NCBI RefSeq assembly: GCF_026213295.1 | Contig: NC_079425.1 | Location: forward strand, 13,178,897-13,242,896 | DNA length: 64,000 bases | Direction of reading: 5' to 3' | Origin: Gadus chalcogrammus | Taxonomy: Eukaryota; Chordata; Actinopteri; Gadiformes; Gadidae | In this document: piece after piece, positions 25,000-36,337 of the stretch | Layout: every line of letters begins with the position of its first letter | Numbering within the stretch: position 1 is the first letter of the stretch | Position numbers and translations under genes: made by a program | Notes under the pieces: generated by a model | What the model was told of the DNA's origin: nothing | The model's database searches: none | The model's input: the letters and a program-made list of their open reading frames with translations, nothing else

Positions 25000-25860
25000 A
25001 TTACGTTGTGTTTAAATTAGCATAGTCTCCAGCATGCATTTAAGCGTTCCCTCAAGACATTGTATACCTCGAACAGATGTTGCAGCTGGAATACATAAAT
25101 CCATTAAAATCAAATTCCTGGAACGCCTTCAAGACAATATTCAAACATGTGACTAATTCTCCACTGTATGTGCATTCAGTGGCTTAGTGAAGAGTTTCAG
25201 TTGACTGTTATGATCCAGTGACACATCTGGTTGGTATGTAAGGCGGGATGGAAGCAGAATATGAACGTTGGAAAGCAATCCTACTGGAGAATGAAGCTCT
25301 GTTCTATCCACTAGCTGTTGGCATTACCAGTTAAGTCATGGCAACTGGTAAGAATCTTGGTTACTGGTTATTGTCATGGATAGTGTCATTGTGGTTAGAG
25401 TAATGGTTACTGGTTAGAGTCATGGTTATTGTTTTAGGGTCAGGGCTACTTGTGAGTGTTATTGTTACTGCCAACATCAACACTTCCCCACAACTCACCA
25501 CTCATCATCAGAAAATGTATATACTTGCCTTGAGTATATATACACAAGGCATATATATATATAATGTATCCCTTTTGTATACAAACAATGGAACCCTTTT
25601 TTATGCATATTATTTTATTACTTTGTTTTGATACGTGTAAGTGAGGTCATAGGGAGAAGTCTGTCTTCTCTCTTTTTTTAATGTCTTCATTAGGTTGTTA
25701 ATTTGCGATACGGTTGTGATGCGGTTGTTTAGCAGATGCATGCTGGGATCAGTAGTGAGCAGAAGAGGATGTTTTGGTGGGTCAAGAATGAGACGTGCTA
25801 TAATCAGGAGATAACTAATTGTCACTCATTAGCCCGTGAGGAATTTCTTTATCATAAAAA
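25000..25860. other. Unique non-coding DNA
   Basis: Contains a degenerate repeat of GGTTACTGGTTAGAGTCATG-like words at 25340-25440 and a short TATATA tract at 25551; no gene is seen. Confidence 0.5.
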
Positions 25861-26350
25861 ATAAGGACTTTAGGAAAAATGTGCAGCGACGGAGACATGC
25901 ACACTAACCTCAATTACACAGCGCTAAAGTTAAACGTGACCTTTTAAATTTAGGCTCCATGTTTATTTCTTGATAAGTTTGTCGCACCCAACGTTGTGTT
26001 CCACATAATGCAATCTTTCCCTTCCTATTCCCGCAATTAACCCCATCGGAGCGAGAGCAGTGTCCGACTTAATGAAGTTGAGATTTCTGCGCAGGATTAA
26101 TTAGGGCTCAAACGGGAGTGGAGGAGAGCTGGCTAAATAAACACTGCATGAAACAAATGATGCAGGGGATGGTCTTTAATGCACAATTAAATGGTGGCTG
26201 TCTGGGGGATAAGGGAAAGCACACACAAGTTGCTCTCCTAAATCAGCTTCATACATCATCCTCTCTCTCTGCTAATGGCTGATCCAGGCCCGCGGGGCTC
26301 GCCGTGACATACAGAATATGGGCTAAACAAACAGATGGATTCCTGTACGT
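25860..26350. promoter_or_regulatory. Candidate conserved non-coding element (enhancer-like)
   Basis: About 490 bp with no simple repeat inside an otherwise repeat-rich region. It carries many homeodomain-type cores (CAATTAACCCC, GGATTAATTAGGG, GCACAATTAAATGG, CTAATGG), a SOX-like AACAAATG and GC-balanced sequence with stops in every frame. This is the profile of vertebrate developmental enhancers. Function and conservation are inferred, not shown. Confidence 0.3.
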
Positions 26351-26920
26351 CGCATGCCCGGCTACCGGGATAAATCAACAGCAGAGCTGAGGCCTCGCCC
26401 ACCCCCCCCCCCCCACCTTATCCCATCCTCCACCACCTCTGTCTGGAAAAAACCCTCCAGACGAGATCCGGTGAAGCGGTGTCATTCAGGATTCTCTGAG
26501 GTACACCACCACCACACCGACCTCACAATGAAAAGCATGATTATGCGGTGCAGCTCCGGTGGCCAGGTGTTAAATCTCTCCTATGCTTCAAGACATGTTG
26601 ACATATTGCATCCCTCGTCTCTCTGCTTCCCGCCCAGTAATCAGAGGAATACACATTGAATTCTGCTCTGTGTTACCACTCCACATGGTAAGCAGATAAA
26701 GCCAACTGAATGGTGTTCAGGTGAATCCACCTAAGCTGTAGGTAACCTCAGTCTGACTGTTAAGTCCAGGTCTTGGTGTGGTTGCAGTCCCTAAAAAATT
26801 ATCTCTGTTGAATAAACATACTTATATTTTTTGAACCCCAAAAAGTAGGTGATAATCTGACATGGGAGTACTTTTGTGGCGTTAAACTGCTGCAGAACCT
26901 GTTTAAAAAACTGCTGAACA
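26351..26920. other. Unique non-coding spacer
   Basis: A C run lies near 26401; nothing is recognised otherwise. Confidence 0.5.
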
Positions 26921-27095
26921 GAGTGCATAGTAGCTCTAGGAATCAGAGGAAAACAGCTGGACAGAGTGCAGAGTACCTAGGAATAAAAGTCAAAAAGCTG
27001 GGTAGACAAGGTATAGGAATCAGGCACAATCAGCTGAGAGTAGCTAAAAGAATCAGGGGCAAACCACTGGATAGAGAAGCTATAGGAATCATAAC
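26918..27095. repeat. Degenerate tandem repeat of about 45 bp
   Basis: Words such as ATAGGAATCAGGCACAA, CTAGGAATCAGAGGAAAA and AAGAATCAGGGGCAAA recur with GGACAGAGTGCA/GGATAGAGAAGC variants every 40-50 bases. A 130-codon frame over it has no known domain. Confidence 0.55.
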
Positions 27096-28160
27096 GGCAA
27101 GGTTAGGAGTTAACCCTTCAGCCTACGTCCCAGTTCATCAGTCTTTCCCTCACGTCATCCCCAATGCTCCTCTGTCTCTTGTCAACTCATGCGACACATC
27201 CACTCCCCTCATTGATGAGGAGCATCCAGCCAGCCATGAGACCTTCAAGCGTGATGTGGGTGTGAATAAGCTGTCCACCCCAGCAGTTGAACCTGTTTCC
27301 ACCCCAACACTATGAGCCCCTGATCAGTCGATCAAGCTCTAAAAACAGATATGCTCTCAATAATACATCACCCCTGTCTCTTATGCCCCGACTACAGGCT
27401 TCTTTCGTACAGCTAGGAGATGGGTTGAAGTGGTGAATGGTGGACCGTACTCTCATACATCCCACATCAAAAGTTGTATTTCTCTCTGGTGACTGCTCAA
27501 GAAATCAGCATTGCAGCAGGCAGCTTGGCGTGTGCTCCATGTATAAAGCATTAACCTGGACAATGCATATTTATATTATTGTTAGTAGAAGTGCAACTCC
27601 TGGCATGTTTATGCTCATATTTGTTTTTGAAGTACGCCTGAGGCAGCAGCTTGGCATGGTGGAGGTATTGGGAGGTGGAGATGACTGTTGAGATGGAGGA
27701 GGAGGTGGAGGCGGGAGGGAGACAGAGCAAACCAGAGCAGGCTGCCAAGGCCACGCAGGCAGTTTGTTCATTTGTCCATATTTCTCCCCAGAACCCCTGG
27801 GACCCCTCTCCTTCTGTTGCCTTACTCCACTAATATATTTTTTGGTGCCTTTTCTCCTGAGATCTTTATCAGAGTGAAAATCAGCGGTTCAACAGTTCAC
27901 TTGGCAGCTCTTTACACAATCGTCAGGAGGGTGTAAAACTGAGCGTGAAGCGAGGGCGGTTTTAGTCTGTAGATGGAAGCTGTTTCTTTTACAGTCTCAA
28001 CATTTTCCACCTCTGGGCACGGTAAACCATGTAAGGCAAATGGCTTTTTAATGGTGGCTTGTTCTTAATAGACGTAGAGAATCTTTTTTTTTTGTAGGAG
28101 ATGAGGGCCTGGATAAAAAGACTTTGCAGACGAGAGAAATGGTTCCCCTTGTTACGAATC
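27096..28160. other. Unique non-coding DNA
   Basis: Contains a short GGAGGTGGAGG-like stretch near 27690; no gene is recognised. Confidence 0.5.
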
Positions 28161-28169
28161 CAAATCCAA

Positions 28170-28475
28170 TCATCTCGGCTGCCATCTTCTCCTCATTTGA
28201 TGTACACGTAAATCTTCTCTCTCTGCTCTCCGTCTCAATCTGGAGTTGGGATCAACCCTCATGTTGATCCAACCATGCAGATGAAGGAAAACCTCATTCA
28301 TCTCTTCCTCGTGGTGTTGCTCAGGGGACGGATGTAGGCCCCCAAGTAGAAGATCAATATGCTTCCAGAAGGCTTGGGCGAGTGAGAAGAGGCTGTGAAG
28401 CTCCTGGTTTTTCGGTAGATTCCCAATGTCTGGGTGGATACCACCAACGCTATTCAACAAATGCCATCAAGGTCC
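28170..28475 (-). CDS. Open frame of unknown nature, about 96 codons
   Basis: The minus strand is open between stops and encodes a well-mixed, non-repetitive peptide ending in an arginine-rich tail (SRLRRRAEREDLRVHQMRRR). No ATG lies near the start; translation would need to begin in an upstream exon or at a non-ATG codon. I recognise no domain. It could be an exon, a fragment of an unrecognised transposon protein or chance. The composition is more protein-like than that of other frames in the neighbourhood, which is the only reason to list it. Confidence 0.2.
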
Positions 28476-30480
28476 TGTTCTTTTCTAGGTCCTCTTCCTG
28501 CAATCCTTCCAGTATGAATGTGTCTGATTATATACATGAGTACATTGATGAATGCAGATAGCAAATTAGATAATGGCAGAGTAAGTATGTAAGTAATAGT
28601 CTTAACAAATCATTTAATATTAACAGGGGTATATTTTAATGCCCCCTTGTTGGCAGAGACAGAATTGTACACAGATGCCATTTGTTGAGAATGTAAAAAA
28701 TATTAAAATAGAGAAATCAGTCAAACTGGTATTGATCTACCATGTATTCTCTTCAAAACACATTTCATGTTATTTTGGAATTCTTAAATCAGTATGGCCT
28801 TGGAAGGTTAACTGACTCTTTCTGCTCTTAAGTCTGTCAAGTAGATCTGCTAAAACCCGTTTTTCTCTTTCTTTCTCTTTTAGCCTAACCTCTTTTACCT
28901 CTGATTCCTGATTGTTGATAAAGTTAATGTCTGCTATTAATATAACCCCCTCAGGCTGTTTTGAATATGTCCATCTATATTGAACAAGGGGAACATAATA
29001 GCAGTGTATCCTTCATAATTAAACTATTAAATATGAGCTAGCTAAATTTAATTTTCAGCTCATTGGAATGGACGCTTAAAAGGTGTATAGGAAACCAATT
29101 GTCCTCTTGAATGATTCGGACAGAAGCGTTATGTAACTTTTGAGTTTGTGCATGCGAGTTTTAACTTTTTGGTGAGTTTGGACCAGATTTCAATCTCTTG
29201 TCACACAGATCTACAGCTTGAAGTTTAGCAAAATAAGGTTTAACTTCTCCAAAGAAATTATATTGCGAGTAGACGATTCCTTGGTTCAAACCAAACTAGC
29301 GCAGAGTGGAGTCCGCCTCTTCTGGGCCAGAAAACTTCACTGCAGGCAACTGTTCAGAAATGCTATTTACACTTGCAATGGAAACAAAGCCTCGCCACGC
29401 AAACATCCAACTCATTAAACACGAATATTTAATATCTTAACAGCAGATGGCAGCGTAAAGACCCTTCGTCTGCACGACTTGGCACGTCCATTCCATGCCG
29501 GCTCTGTTTCCTCTCATCGCTCTCTTCGATGTGGGCGACTTTCAGCTGCGTATCCCATCACATCATTCGAAAGACTCCTGATAAGGAAGACCTACGGTAC
29601 AAAATACCCGCGGCAGGAATCAAGCATAAGCCTATAGCAGAAGGCCCCCAACATGAAGAGGATCTATTGAAAGAGCTGCTGGAATAAATACATAGCAGAG
29701 TGTTTGGTATGTCGGGGTGTTGGATGTAGAGACGCGGGGTAGGGGAGGTGAGGCCTTTGATGATCGGGGTGAGGGGGACGCTCGCAGTGGTGAAGAGTGG
29801 GAAGTGTGTGTACGTGTGTGTGTGTGGGGGGTTGAACCCTCTCCCTGGATGTGTGTTCTGTCGGCTGGGAGTGAGTGGGCCGCTTACCCACGGGGTTATC
29901 TCCAGGGCTGGAGGAGGATGTCTGGGGTGAAGAGGGGGTTAGAGTTGAGGGGAGGATGTTGGGGTGAAAGAGGGGTGTGTGTGTATGTGTGTGTGTGTGT
30001 GGGGGGGGGGGTATGAGGGGGAGCTAGGGGGTCCCCCGGCTGCCTAAGTCCCAGACGGCTCACAATATTGTAAGTGACAGCAAAAGAAGACCATGCCCGT
30101 TCAGATGGTGATAGCTGGACCTCTTGCTCCCCAGGCATGTTGCAGTACATATCCTACTGCAGATACAAACATGGGTCCGCACTCAATCACATACACACAT
30201 GCTCACATACACACACTCGCAGCCCGAAAGGATCAGACCACTGGATCAGACCACCCGAAAGGATCAGACCACAACAGGACATGCATTAGACACACTCACA
30301 TGTTAATCCTACCCTCGAAGTGCTTGATGCTCTCCATCAGTGGGAATATGTTTCTCTTTAACAATGTAAAAAGTCGATGCAAAAAAGAGAGCTTCGGAAA
30401 GTGGGCTCCTCTTTCTCGGCAAGCATCTTCTTTAAAGACAATCAAATCAATTAGAAAATAAATTGATGCTTCCCCTACTC
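28476..30480. other. Unique non-coding DNA
   Basis: Contains a G/T-rich stretch at 29700-30020 and a short tandem repeat of CCGAAAGGATCAGACCAC at 30225-30272 (about two and a half copies). No gene is seen. Confidence 0.5.
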
Positions 30481-30499
30481 TTCATATTGAACATCCTAT

Positions 30500-31330
30500 G
30501 AAAGCCACTCCACAAGTCCCCCCTGAAGCAACCTGCCTTCAGTTCAGCTCCTTGGAAAAACAAACGCAGGCATCTAAACCCACACATTGTATGCTGGATC
30601 TTCTCCCTACAAAGGTTGTTAAATAACTTGGTTCTTAATAACGGTTGGAGCTGCTATGCTCAACATCATAAACCTGTCATTTTCTACTGGAATAGTTCCC
30701 TTGATTTGTCAGGCTGCTGTGATAAAACTTTTTTCAAGAAGCCTGGCCTAGTACTCATCAGCTATCAGCCCATTTCTAACCTTCCTATCTTTTTTGCAGT
30801 ACTAGAAAGTATTGTAGCTAACCAAAAAAATCATCACCTTGTCCTTTAGGACTTTCTACTGCATTGAATGGCTGTGAGCAAAGTGTTAAACAATCTTCAA
30901 CTTACCATGGACAGCAATGCAAGCTCCCTGCTGGTGTTGCTGGAACTCAGTGCCTCCTTGGACACAATTGACCATAACGTTCTTCTTCATGGTCTTGAAC
31001 ACAATGCTAGCATCAAAGGTTTGGCTCTTTTCTGGGGTAGATCTTATTTCACAAATCGAACGTCTCTGTGAAGACCTAAATCTAAACATTACTATCTATG
31101 TTTTGGTATCCCTGTCCTTGGTTCACTGCTCTTTGCAAAGTAAATGCTGCCTCTTGGCAATATCATTTACAGCTACGGAATTAGCTTGTTATGCCGACCA
31201 CAATCCCCTTTATATTCCGATTGAAACAAAGGACCCTTCCCAGACCCAGATGGTTGAATATTGCCTGACTGCAAATAGACGATGGATTTCCCAAAACTTC
31301 TTCCAGCCTAACACCTTCTCATTGCATCAC
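30500..31330 (+). pseudogene. L2/CR1-clade LINE reverse transcriptase, decayed
   Basis: Family blocks appear in the right order but in different frames with stops between. They are KPTHCMLDLLPTKVV (from 30576), PISNLPIFFAVLESIVANQ (about 30760-30823), LVLLELSASLDTIDHNVLL (about 30931-30987), CYADHNPLYIP (31187-31219) and a tail close to the CLTANRRWISQNF pattern (to about 31312). These correspond to the L2-type RT region, where the usual forms are RPISNLP, LDLSAAFDTVDH and YADDTQLY. The catalytic aspartates are lost: the motif A aspartate is E in LELSAS and the second aspartate of YADD is H. The copy is 5'-truncated and non-functional. The clade (L2 or CR1) is judged by motif memory. Confidence 0.75.
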
Positions 31331-32055
31331 TTCTTGTAGGGCAACAGGCTCCTAATTTATTATACTAGTATATTTGAATGAATTCTTCTGTGTAATCTTT
31401 TCAAATATTAAACTTTCACGAATAAGTTATCTGCTGTGTCACTACCAGATCTGTTTATGCTAAACAAATCTCTTGGAGTAACCTAACTGGCGCTTAGGAA
31501 AAATAACTATGCTAAACTATGTCAACAGCAGTTTGGGGCTGTGTTTTTTTCCGATTTTTTTTACCACATGTACAAATACATGTTTTGGGGTTATTTCTTT
31601 AACAAAATCAAGAAGTTGAATTCTCAAACTTAATATCATGTACAATCACTGAACAAAGATTACGACAAGATAGGCACATTTCTTGATAGAAAGGTTTTCA
31701 AAACACATTTAATGCCGAAAGAATATTAATATTGCAATTTCCACTGAGAATAAAATAAATTTCAGCAATGTATGGTTTTAATCGAAAGCAGGGTCTACAT
31801 CAACCACCATAGCAACTATAGAAAACGTTATTCCAACAATTTTCTTGCAATACCTGAAACACTATTCATACTAACTAACTCACTCTACGTCATATACAAT
31901 CAATGAACTGTTCAGCCTAATAATTCCGGATTTAAAGTCTTTTTACTTTAAGTTTTTACTAATGGTGTACCAGTACATTGCGTTCAATACTTTTAAGTAG
32001 GTAGGAAGTTATTGATTAAGGAGCTCACAATTCGGTATCTTACAGAGAACTTAAA
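31331..32055. other. Unique AT-rich non-coding DNA
   Basis: May include the degraded 3' part of the adjacent LINE; no clear tail is seen. Confidence 0.4.
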
Positions 32056-33007
32056 GGGCCCTATCTTGCACCCAGATCCACCTGTTTCTGCGTTGGACCA
32101 TGAAAAGGATGGTGTGGTGTGCTTACATATTTATTTTTATTGTTTTAGAGTTGAGAGCGATGGGCTGAAATATTTCTTTGTACTTTCTCTTATTTTTTGC
32201 TCGCTATTGACTTCTACAATGACACATGTATCTTTGCGAGTTTGGCCCCGGCGCAAAGCTGATTTTCCTCCGCAGCAAACTCACGCCACTACACTTGCGC
32301 CCTGAGAGGCATGTTGGGGAAAAGCAGAGGCGTGTTCCAGCACAAATGATACATGGTGCTATCTTATAGATCGAATTTGCAATTGCGCCACTGACCGAAA
32401 AATCCTGGTTTAAGTGCCCTAGCGGATAGTACAGTTGGTGTTGCTATTTTGATGTGCCTAGGCAGGTCGGAACTGTAACATAAGCTTACACACACGTAGG
32501 CTAAACACAGCACAAACATGCAAACAATTAGCCTAATTTAAACATTTTTTCAAAGATTGTTCATATGTGTTAAACTTCATAGAAACAGCATTTGGATTGT
32601 GAAAACATATTTTTACATAGGGGCGGCATGAATGAACAATGTAGTAGGCAATGACATGCGACAAAGGGTAAATGATAAAGTTGTTTAAATTATTTGGGAA
32701 AGAACAGCTGATACAGCGGTTATAAGTTGAACTTTTAAATCAATGCAACTGCAAACACCGTACAGCAAACACATATTTTCTTGACACAGACATCGTGGGC
32801 AAGCCCATCACTTTTAGGATTGATGAGTATTTGATTGTGAGGAAACACAGTTTTACCGCTAGTGAGTGTTTAAAAGAATGAATGAATGCGGATGATGCTA
32901 GGCGCGCGTGTGTCTGTTTAAACACACGCAAACTAAACACGTAACGCATAATACAGTCCATGGCAATGTATATTAACAGGGGGGATGAATGCATATTATA
33001 AACACTT

Positions 33008-33152
33008 TGATGGCGCGATTATTTTTATGTGCGTCCCGTCAATAGCACCGACCACACCGGGCATACCTGCAATTGCCATGAAGTTGGCTTTGATCCTGTG
33101 TAATTGTTGAATGTCCAAAGGAAACCGGATAAACTGTTGATAATGTTGATAA
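33008..33152 (-). pseudogene. HARBI1-like transposase catalytic-core exon fragment
   Basis: The minus strand reads FIRFPLDIQQLHRIKANF followed by MAIAGMPGVVGAIDGTHIKI and IAPS. This is the first catalytic block of the PIF/Harbinger DDE transposase, in which the D of GAIDGTH is the first metal-binding acid. The block is open over about 45 codons with no stop. It is followed by sequence without family similarity, and the second D and the E block are missing from this element. It is therefore a fragment of a dead transposase, not the host HARBI1 gene. It is not the same piece as the C-terminal relic at 3611-3752. Confidence 0.8.
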
Positions 33153-33193
33153 TGATAATGTATTCAAAACTTGTAAGAAACTATGTTTGTTAA

Positions 33194-34227
33194 AGGTGCC
33201 ATGGCATGCTACTTTATGTGTGCTGTAATACACTTATTATTGGGCCCCTAACACAATATTTGAAGACGTTCCTGAAATTCAGCCGTGGTGCAGAATTACA
33301 GCCACTACGAGCCAGTCGCACATTTGCTTTCCCCAAACGCGCCGCTCCTGTGTCTGTAGCTTTAATGTAAATGAGAAGGAGAGAGGCGGGTCAAGGAGGA
33401 GGGTGAGGTTGTGGCCCTGAGCAGCTTGCGGCTACGGATCCATGCGCTGCTTACAGTGGATGTATATCAATGGCGAGGCGCACACAGCCGTTGGCCGTGT
33501 TCTGTTAATATTCGGGACTCCCGAATATACTCTCCAAACTCTTTATCTAAATAATCATATTATACATAGATATCTATATCATATCATTTATATTATCACG
33601 GCCAAAGGCTGTGGGCGCCTCCAACGACTGCGTCGGGTTCTCCGATGTCTCTGGTTCTTCCACTTCCACATCAATCTGAAGTAGACTGAACCGTGCGCTG
33701 CCGGCTGCATACTAACGGGCGGTGGTGCTTTATGGTGGTGGAGCCTCGCGGCAGCGGGCAGCATCAGCGGGGCTCAACGATGGCTAAGATAACCCCCACT
33801 ACAGTCTCGTTGTGGAAATACAAGAGACGTCAGAAAACCAACGTGTTATGCGCAATAACACCAACAGCAGAACAGTTATCCAAATAACAAAGAAGTGTAC
33901 AACACTTGCGTTAAAGTGTGTGTAATCACACACACACACACACACGTGGAGTCGCAAGGTCGTAGCTCATTGTCTCATTGGCGGTCCAAATTCTCTGGGC
34001 GGGCAAGGCAGAGAAAGGGGAGGTAGCTTGGCCACTTATGACGACATATGGGGCCTCATTCCAAATCAGCGTGCTTGAGCTTCCATTTTTTCAAAGGAGA
34101 GCAGGATACCTAGTGCTCGTTTTACACCGAATGCAAGTTTTAGCCACTGGGGGACCATAGGGTGGCTAGGGGAACTCATCTTAATGTTAGCAAACCTCAT
34201 AAAGTGAGATTCTCATGCCATGGGACC
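33194..34227. mobile_element. TTAA-type non-autonomous DNA transposon nested in the Harbinger element
   Basis: The left end AGGTGCCATGGCATGC is preceded by TTAA (33190-33193). The right end on the minus strand is GGTCCCATGGCATGAGAA. The next bases there (CTCACTTTATGAGG) and the region GTGGGGGACC-like, CACTGGGGGACCATAGG and CTGGGCGGGCAAGGCAGAG match a very common fish repeat that I recognise from TTAA-flanked copies. The right target site has decayed to GTAA. It contains a 25-bp inverted repeat (33475-33499 with 33597-33621) and a perfect 21-bp palindrome (33508-33528). No transposase frame is found. Confidence 0.65.
33475..33621. repeat. Internal inverted repeat of the TTAA element
   Basis: GAGGCGCACACAGCCGTTGG followed by CCGTG at the left, and its reverse complement with two mismatches at the right (CACGGCCAAAGGCTGTGGGC then GCCTC), about 97 bp apart. 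Just inside the left arm ATATTCGGGA-C-TCCCGAATAT is a perfect palindrome. Confidence 0.85.
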
Positions 34228-34628
34228 GTAATGTATTGCCGCATATCAATAAATAGACCCACAATTGCGGCCACAGGACCGCATATCATATATGCGATAA
34301 GTTCTCTTTGCCAAAATCTTCCAAAATGTAGCCATTTGAAGTTTGAAATTCATGGGGTCATGCATTTGTCTCTGGGGAGAATGCAAATGCGTTGTCAAAA
34401 TATCAACTCGTCAGTTTCAAATTCGCTCATGGCTCTTAAAGGGGATGGGAGGTGGCACTCTCATTGGTTTATTGCATGTTACGCCCAAAACACACCTAAG
34501 GGTATTCAGAACAACCCATTTAAGATTTGGATCGGGCGTAAGAGTAATTTATCCACCGGTATAAAATCAACAGTGCCAGAGACCCGCCCACAAAGCTACT
34601 TGCGTTTCAGACTGTTAAAATAGGGCCC

Positions 34629-36099
34629 GAAGTGTATTTACTTTCTAACTATTGGGTAACTCATCTAATCTAACATAACCTACTCAGCAATAATCCGGAA
34701 AATTAGGATACATTTAGAGAGAATGTGAAAGGTAGTTATGATGTATCTATTGGGTACCTATGATATTATTACAGGGTCTAGTATGCACTTATAATATATG
34801 ATTTATATAAAAGGATCAGTATGACATTCTAACATTAAAAGTTTTTTTAAAAGGTCTTTTAAAACAACATGAGGAATATTATTCAGATCCAGGTCATGAA
34901 GGAGAACATAGGGATAAGGGGGTATCTTTACAGGTAGACTGCGGGATATAACCAAGAATATTTTGGCTAGGGGTCCAACACCCAAACAACTAGACTCTCC
35001 TCAGTTCACATGGCTAACATGGCCCTACTACTCTAATGGAGGGTTCGAAGCTGCAGGTGGGATTTAAACACATGAACTCATGGGGGTTTTATTGCTCTCC
35101 TAAATAATGTGTTAATGTGTTTACATGTGAGAGCAATCGATTGGCTCCCCCTCATCAATAGACACCAGTGAGAGATCTCCCCGTAATGTCACTTTCCTGG
35201 CCGGATCAATTAAATTAAAATCGAGTAAACACTGTGAAGCACCGATAGTATTGATTTTAGACTATTCAATCGCCTGGCTACATTTCAGTCAGATGAAGAC
35301 GAAGTGCGTGCTATATTTAAACAGTATATTAAATGGTCATTACAATGTGGTTTCTCATTACGTGGTTTTGGAGTCCGTTTAAAGGTGTCTGTGGCGGTGT
35401 TTGGCAAAAGCACAATCCAATTACTTTTTCAAGATTAAAAGAGATGAACTTGTCCTTGCGCAAGTAAAACACATCAAATCTGTTCAAAATAGAACAACAA
35501 TTTATGGTAGTTTTTTTTTAATTGTAAATGCATCGTTCAATTAGACGTTCCTCTGTGTTGCTTTTGCCTTTTTTTGCCTCTGATTAAAACGGTAAATGTC
35601 ATGTTGCCATTAACACGATAACCTACCTTAAATCGTACTCAATATTGTAGGTCTTGAATAACCCTCAAACAAAAAACACGACAGCCGTTCTGTCTGGGGC
35701 ATAATGGCGACTGAACTAAGTAGTATGCCCGCAGCCAGATGAGGTCACTGAGGTCCAGACCTCGGTAACTTTTCTAGAGATAAAAATGAAAGAAAAACCA
35801 AATACAACTGTATACAAAATCAGTGGTTGAGAACTTCTCAGAGATGAGGAAATGCTTAATTCAGTTGAGACTTGTTACATGCTCCGTGTGAGTCATCTGT
35901 TGGTGCATGCGCGAGCCGAGCACCCCCCCAACAAAACTGAACCCCCGGACCTCATTATTTTGTGAGGTCTGGCTACGGCCGTGCTATGCAGGCTACATTG
36001 CGTTACTTCCAGTACTAATCCTAAGTGATTGTGACTTGCTAAAGACATGGATACATATTTGAAATGCAAGACAGAGTTTGAGATTGAACTACGATAAAC
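34629..36099. other. Unique non-coding DNA, possible regulatory block at 35090-35420
   Basis: No gene is recognised. 35090-35420 is low-repeat with CAATCGATTGG, CAATTAAATTAAAATCG and TATTGATTTTAGAC, an enhancer-like content. 35740-35765 has GAGGTC-CA-GACCTC. Confidence 0.3.
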
Positions 36100-36246
36100 A
36101 TTTGCCGTAAAATGTAAATAATGAGCAAAAAGATCAGAGAAAATACAAAAAAATATTTCAGCCCATCACTCTCAACTCTAAAACAATTAAAATAAATATG
36201 TAAGCACACCACACCATCCGTGTCATGGTCCAACACAGAAACAGGT
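36100..36246 (-). mobile_element. Inverted fragment of the Harbinger-family left region
   Basis: Read on the minus strand it matches 32080-32225 with roughly 85-90 percent identity, for example CACCTGTTTCTGTGTTGGAC and GGTGTGGTGTGCTTACATAT. The matching frame (HIYFNCFRVESDGLKYFFV here, HIYFYCFRVESDGLKYFFV there) is open in both. The terminal GGGCCC end is absent, so this copy is truncated on its right side. Confidence 0.8.
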
Positions 36247-36337
36247 GAAGCTGTGTTGGGGTGTACTCATGGGATAGCCTTCCACGTGAACCAAACACTG
36301 GTCGTCACACTTAACACCTTACTAGTAGTACCTTGTA

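Larger units (their letters stand above)
32056..34628. mobile_element. Harbinger-like DNA transposon, disrupted
   Basis: The left end is GGGCCCTATCTTGCACCC (32056) and the right end, on the minus strand, is GGGCCCTATTTTAACAGTCT (ending 34628). They share the first ten bases as an inverted repeat. Both subterminal regions match a widespread fish repeat type I recognise: left ATTGCGCCACTGACCGAAA; right GGTTTATTGCATGTTACGCC and CTCTTAAAGGGGATGGGAGG. It holds a HARBI1-like exon on the minus strand (33008-33152) and a later insertion (33194-34227). No clear target-site duplication is left. With the insertion removed the element would be about 1.5 kb, so much of the internal coding part is already deleted. 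Confidence 0.7.

Noticed and set aside
26923..27315. 130-codon plus-strand protein
   Set aside because: The first half translates a degenerate tandem repeat and no domain is visible.
32056..34628. Domesticated host HARBI1 gene
   Set aside because: Only one catalytic block is present, inside an element with terminal inverted repeats and interrupted by another transposon.
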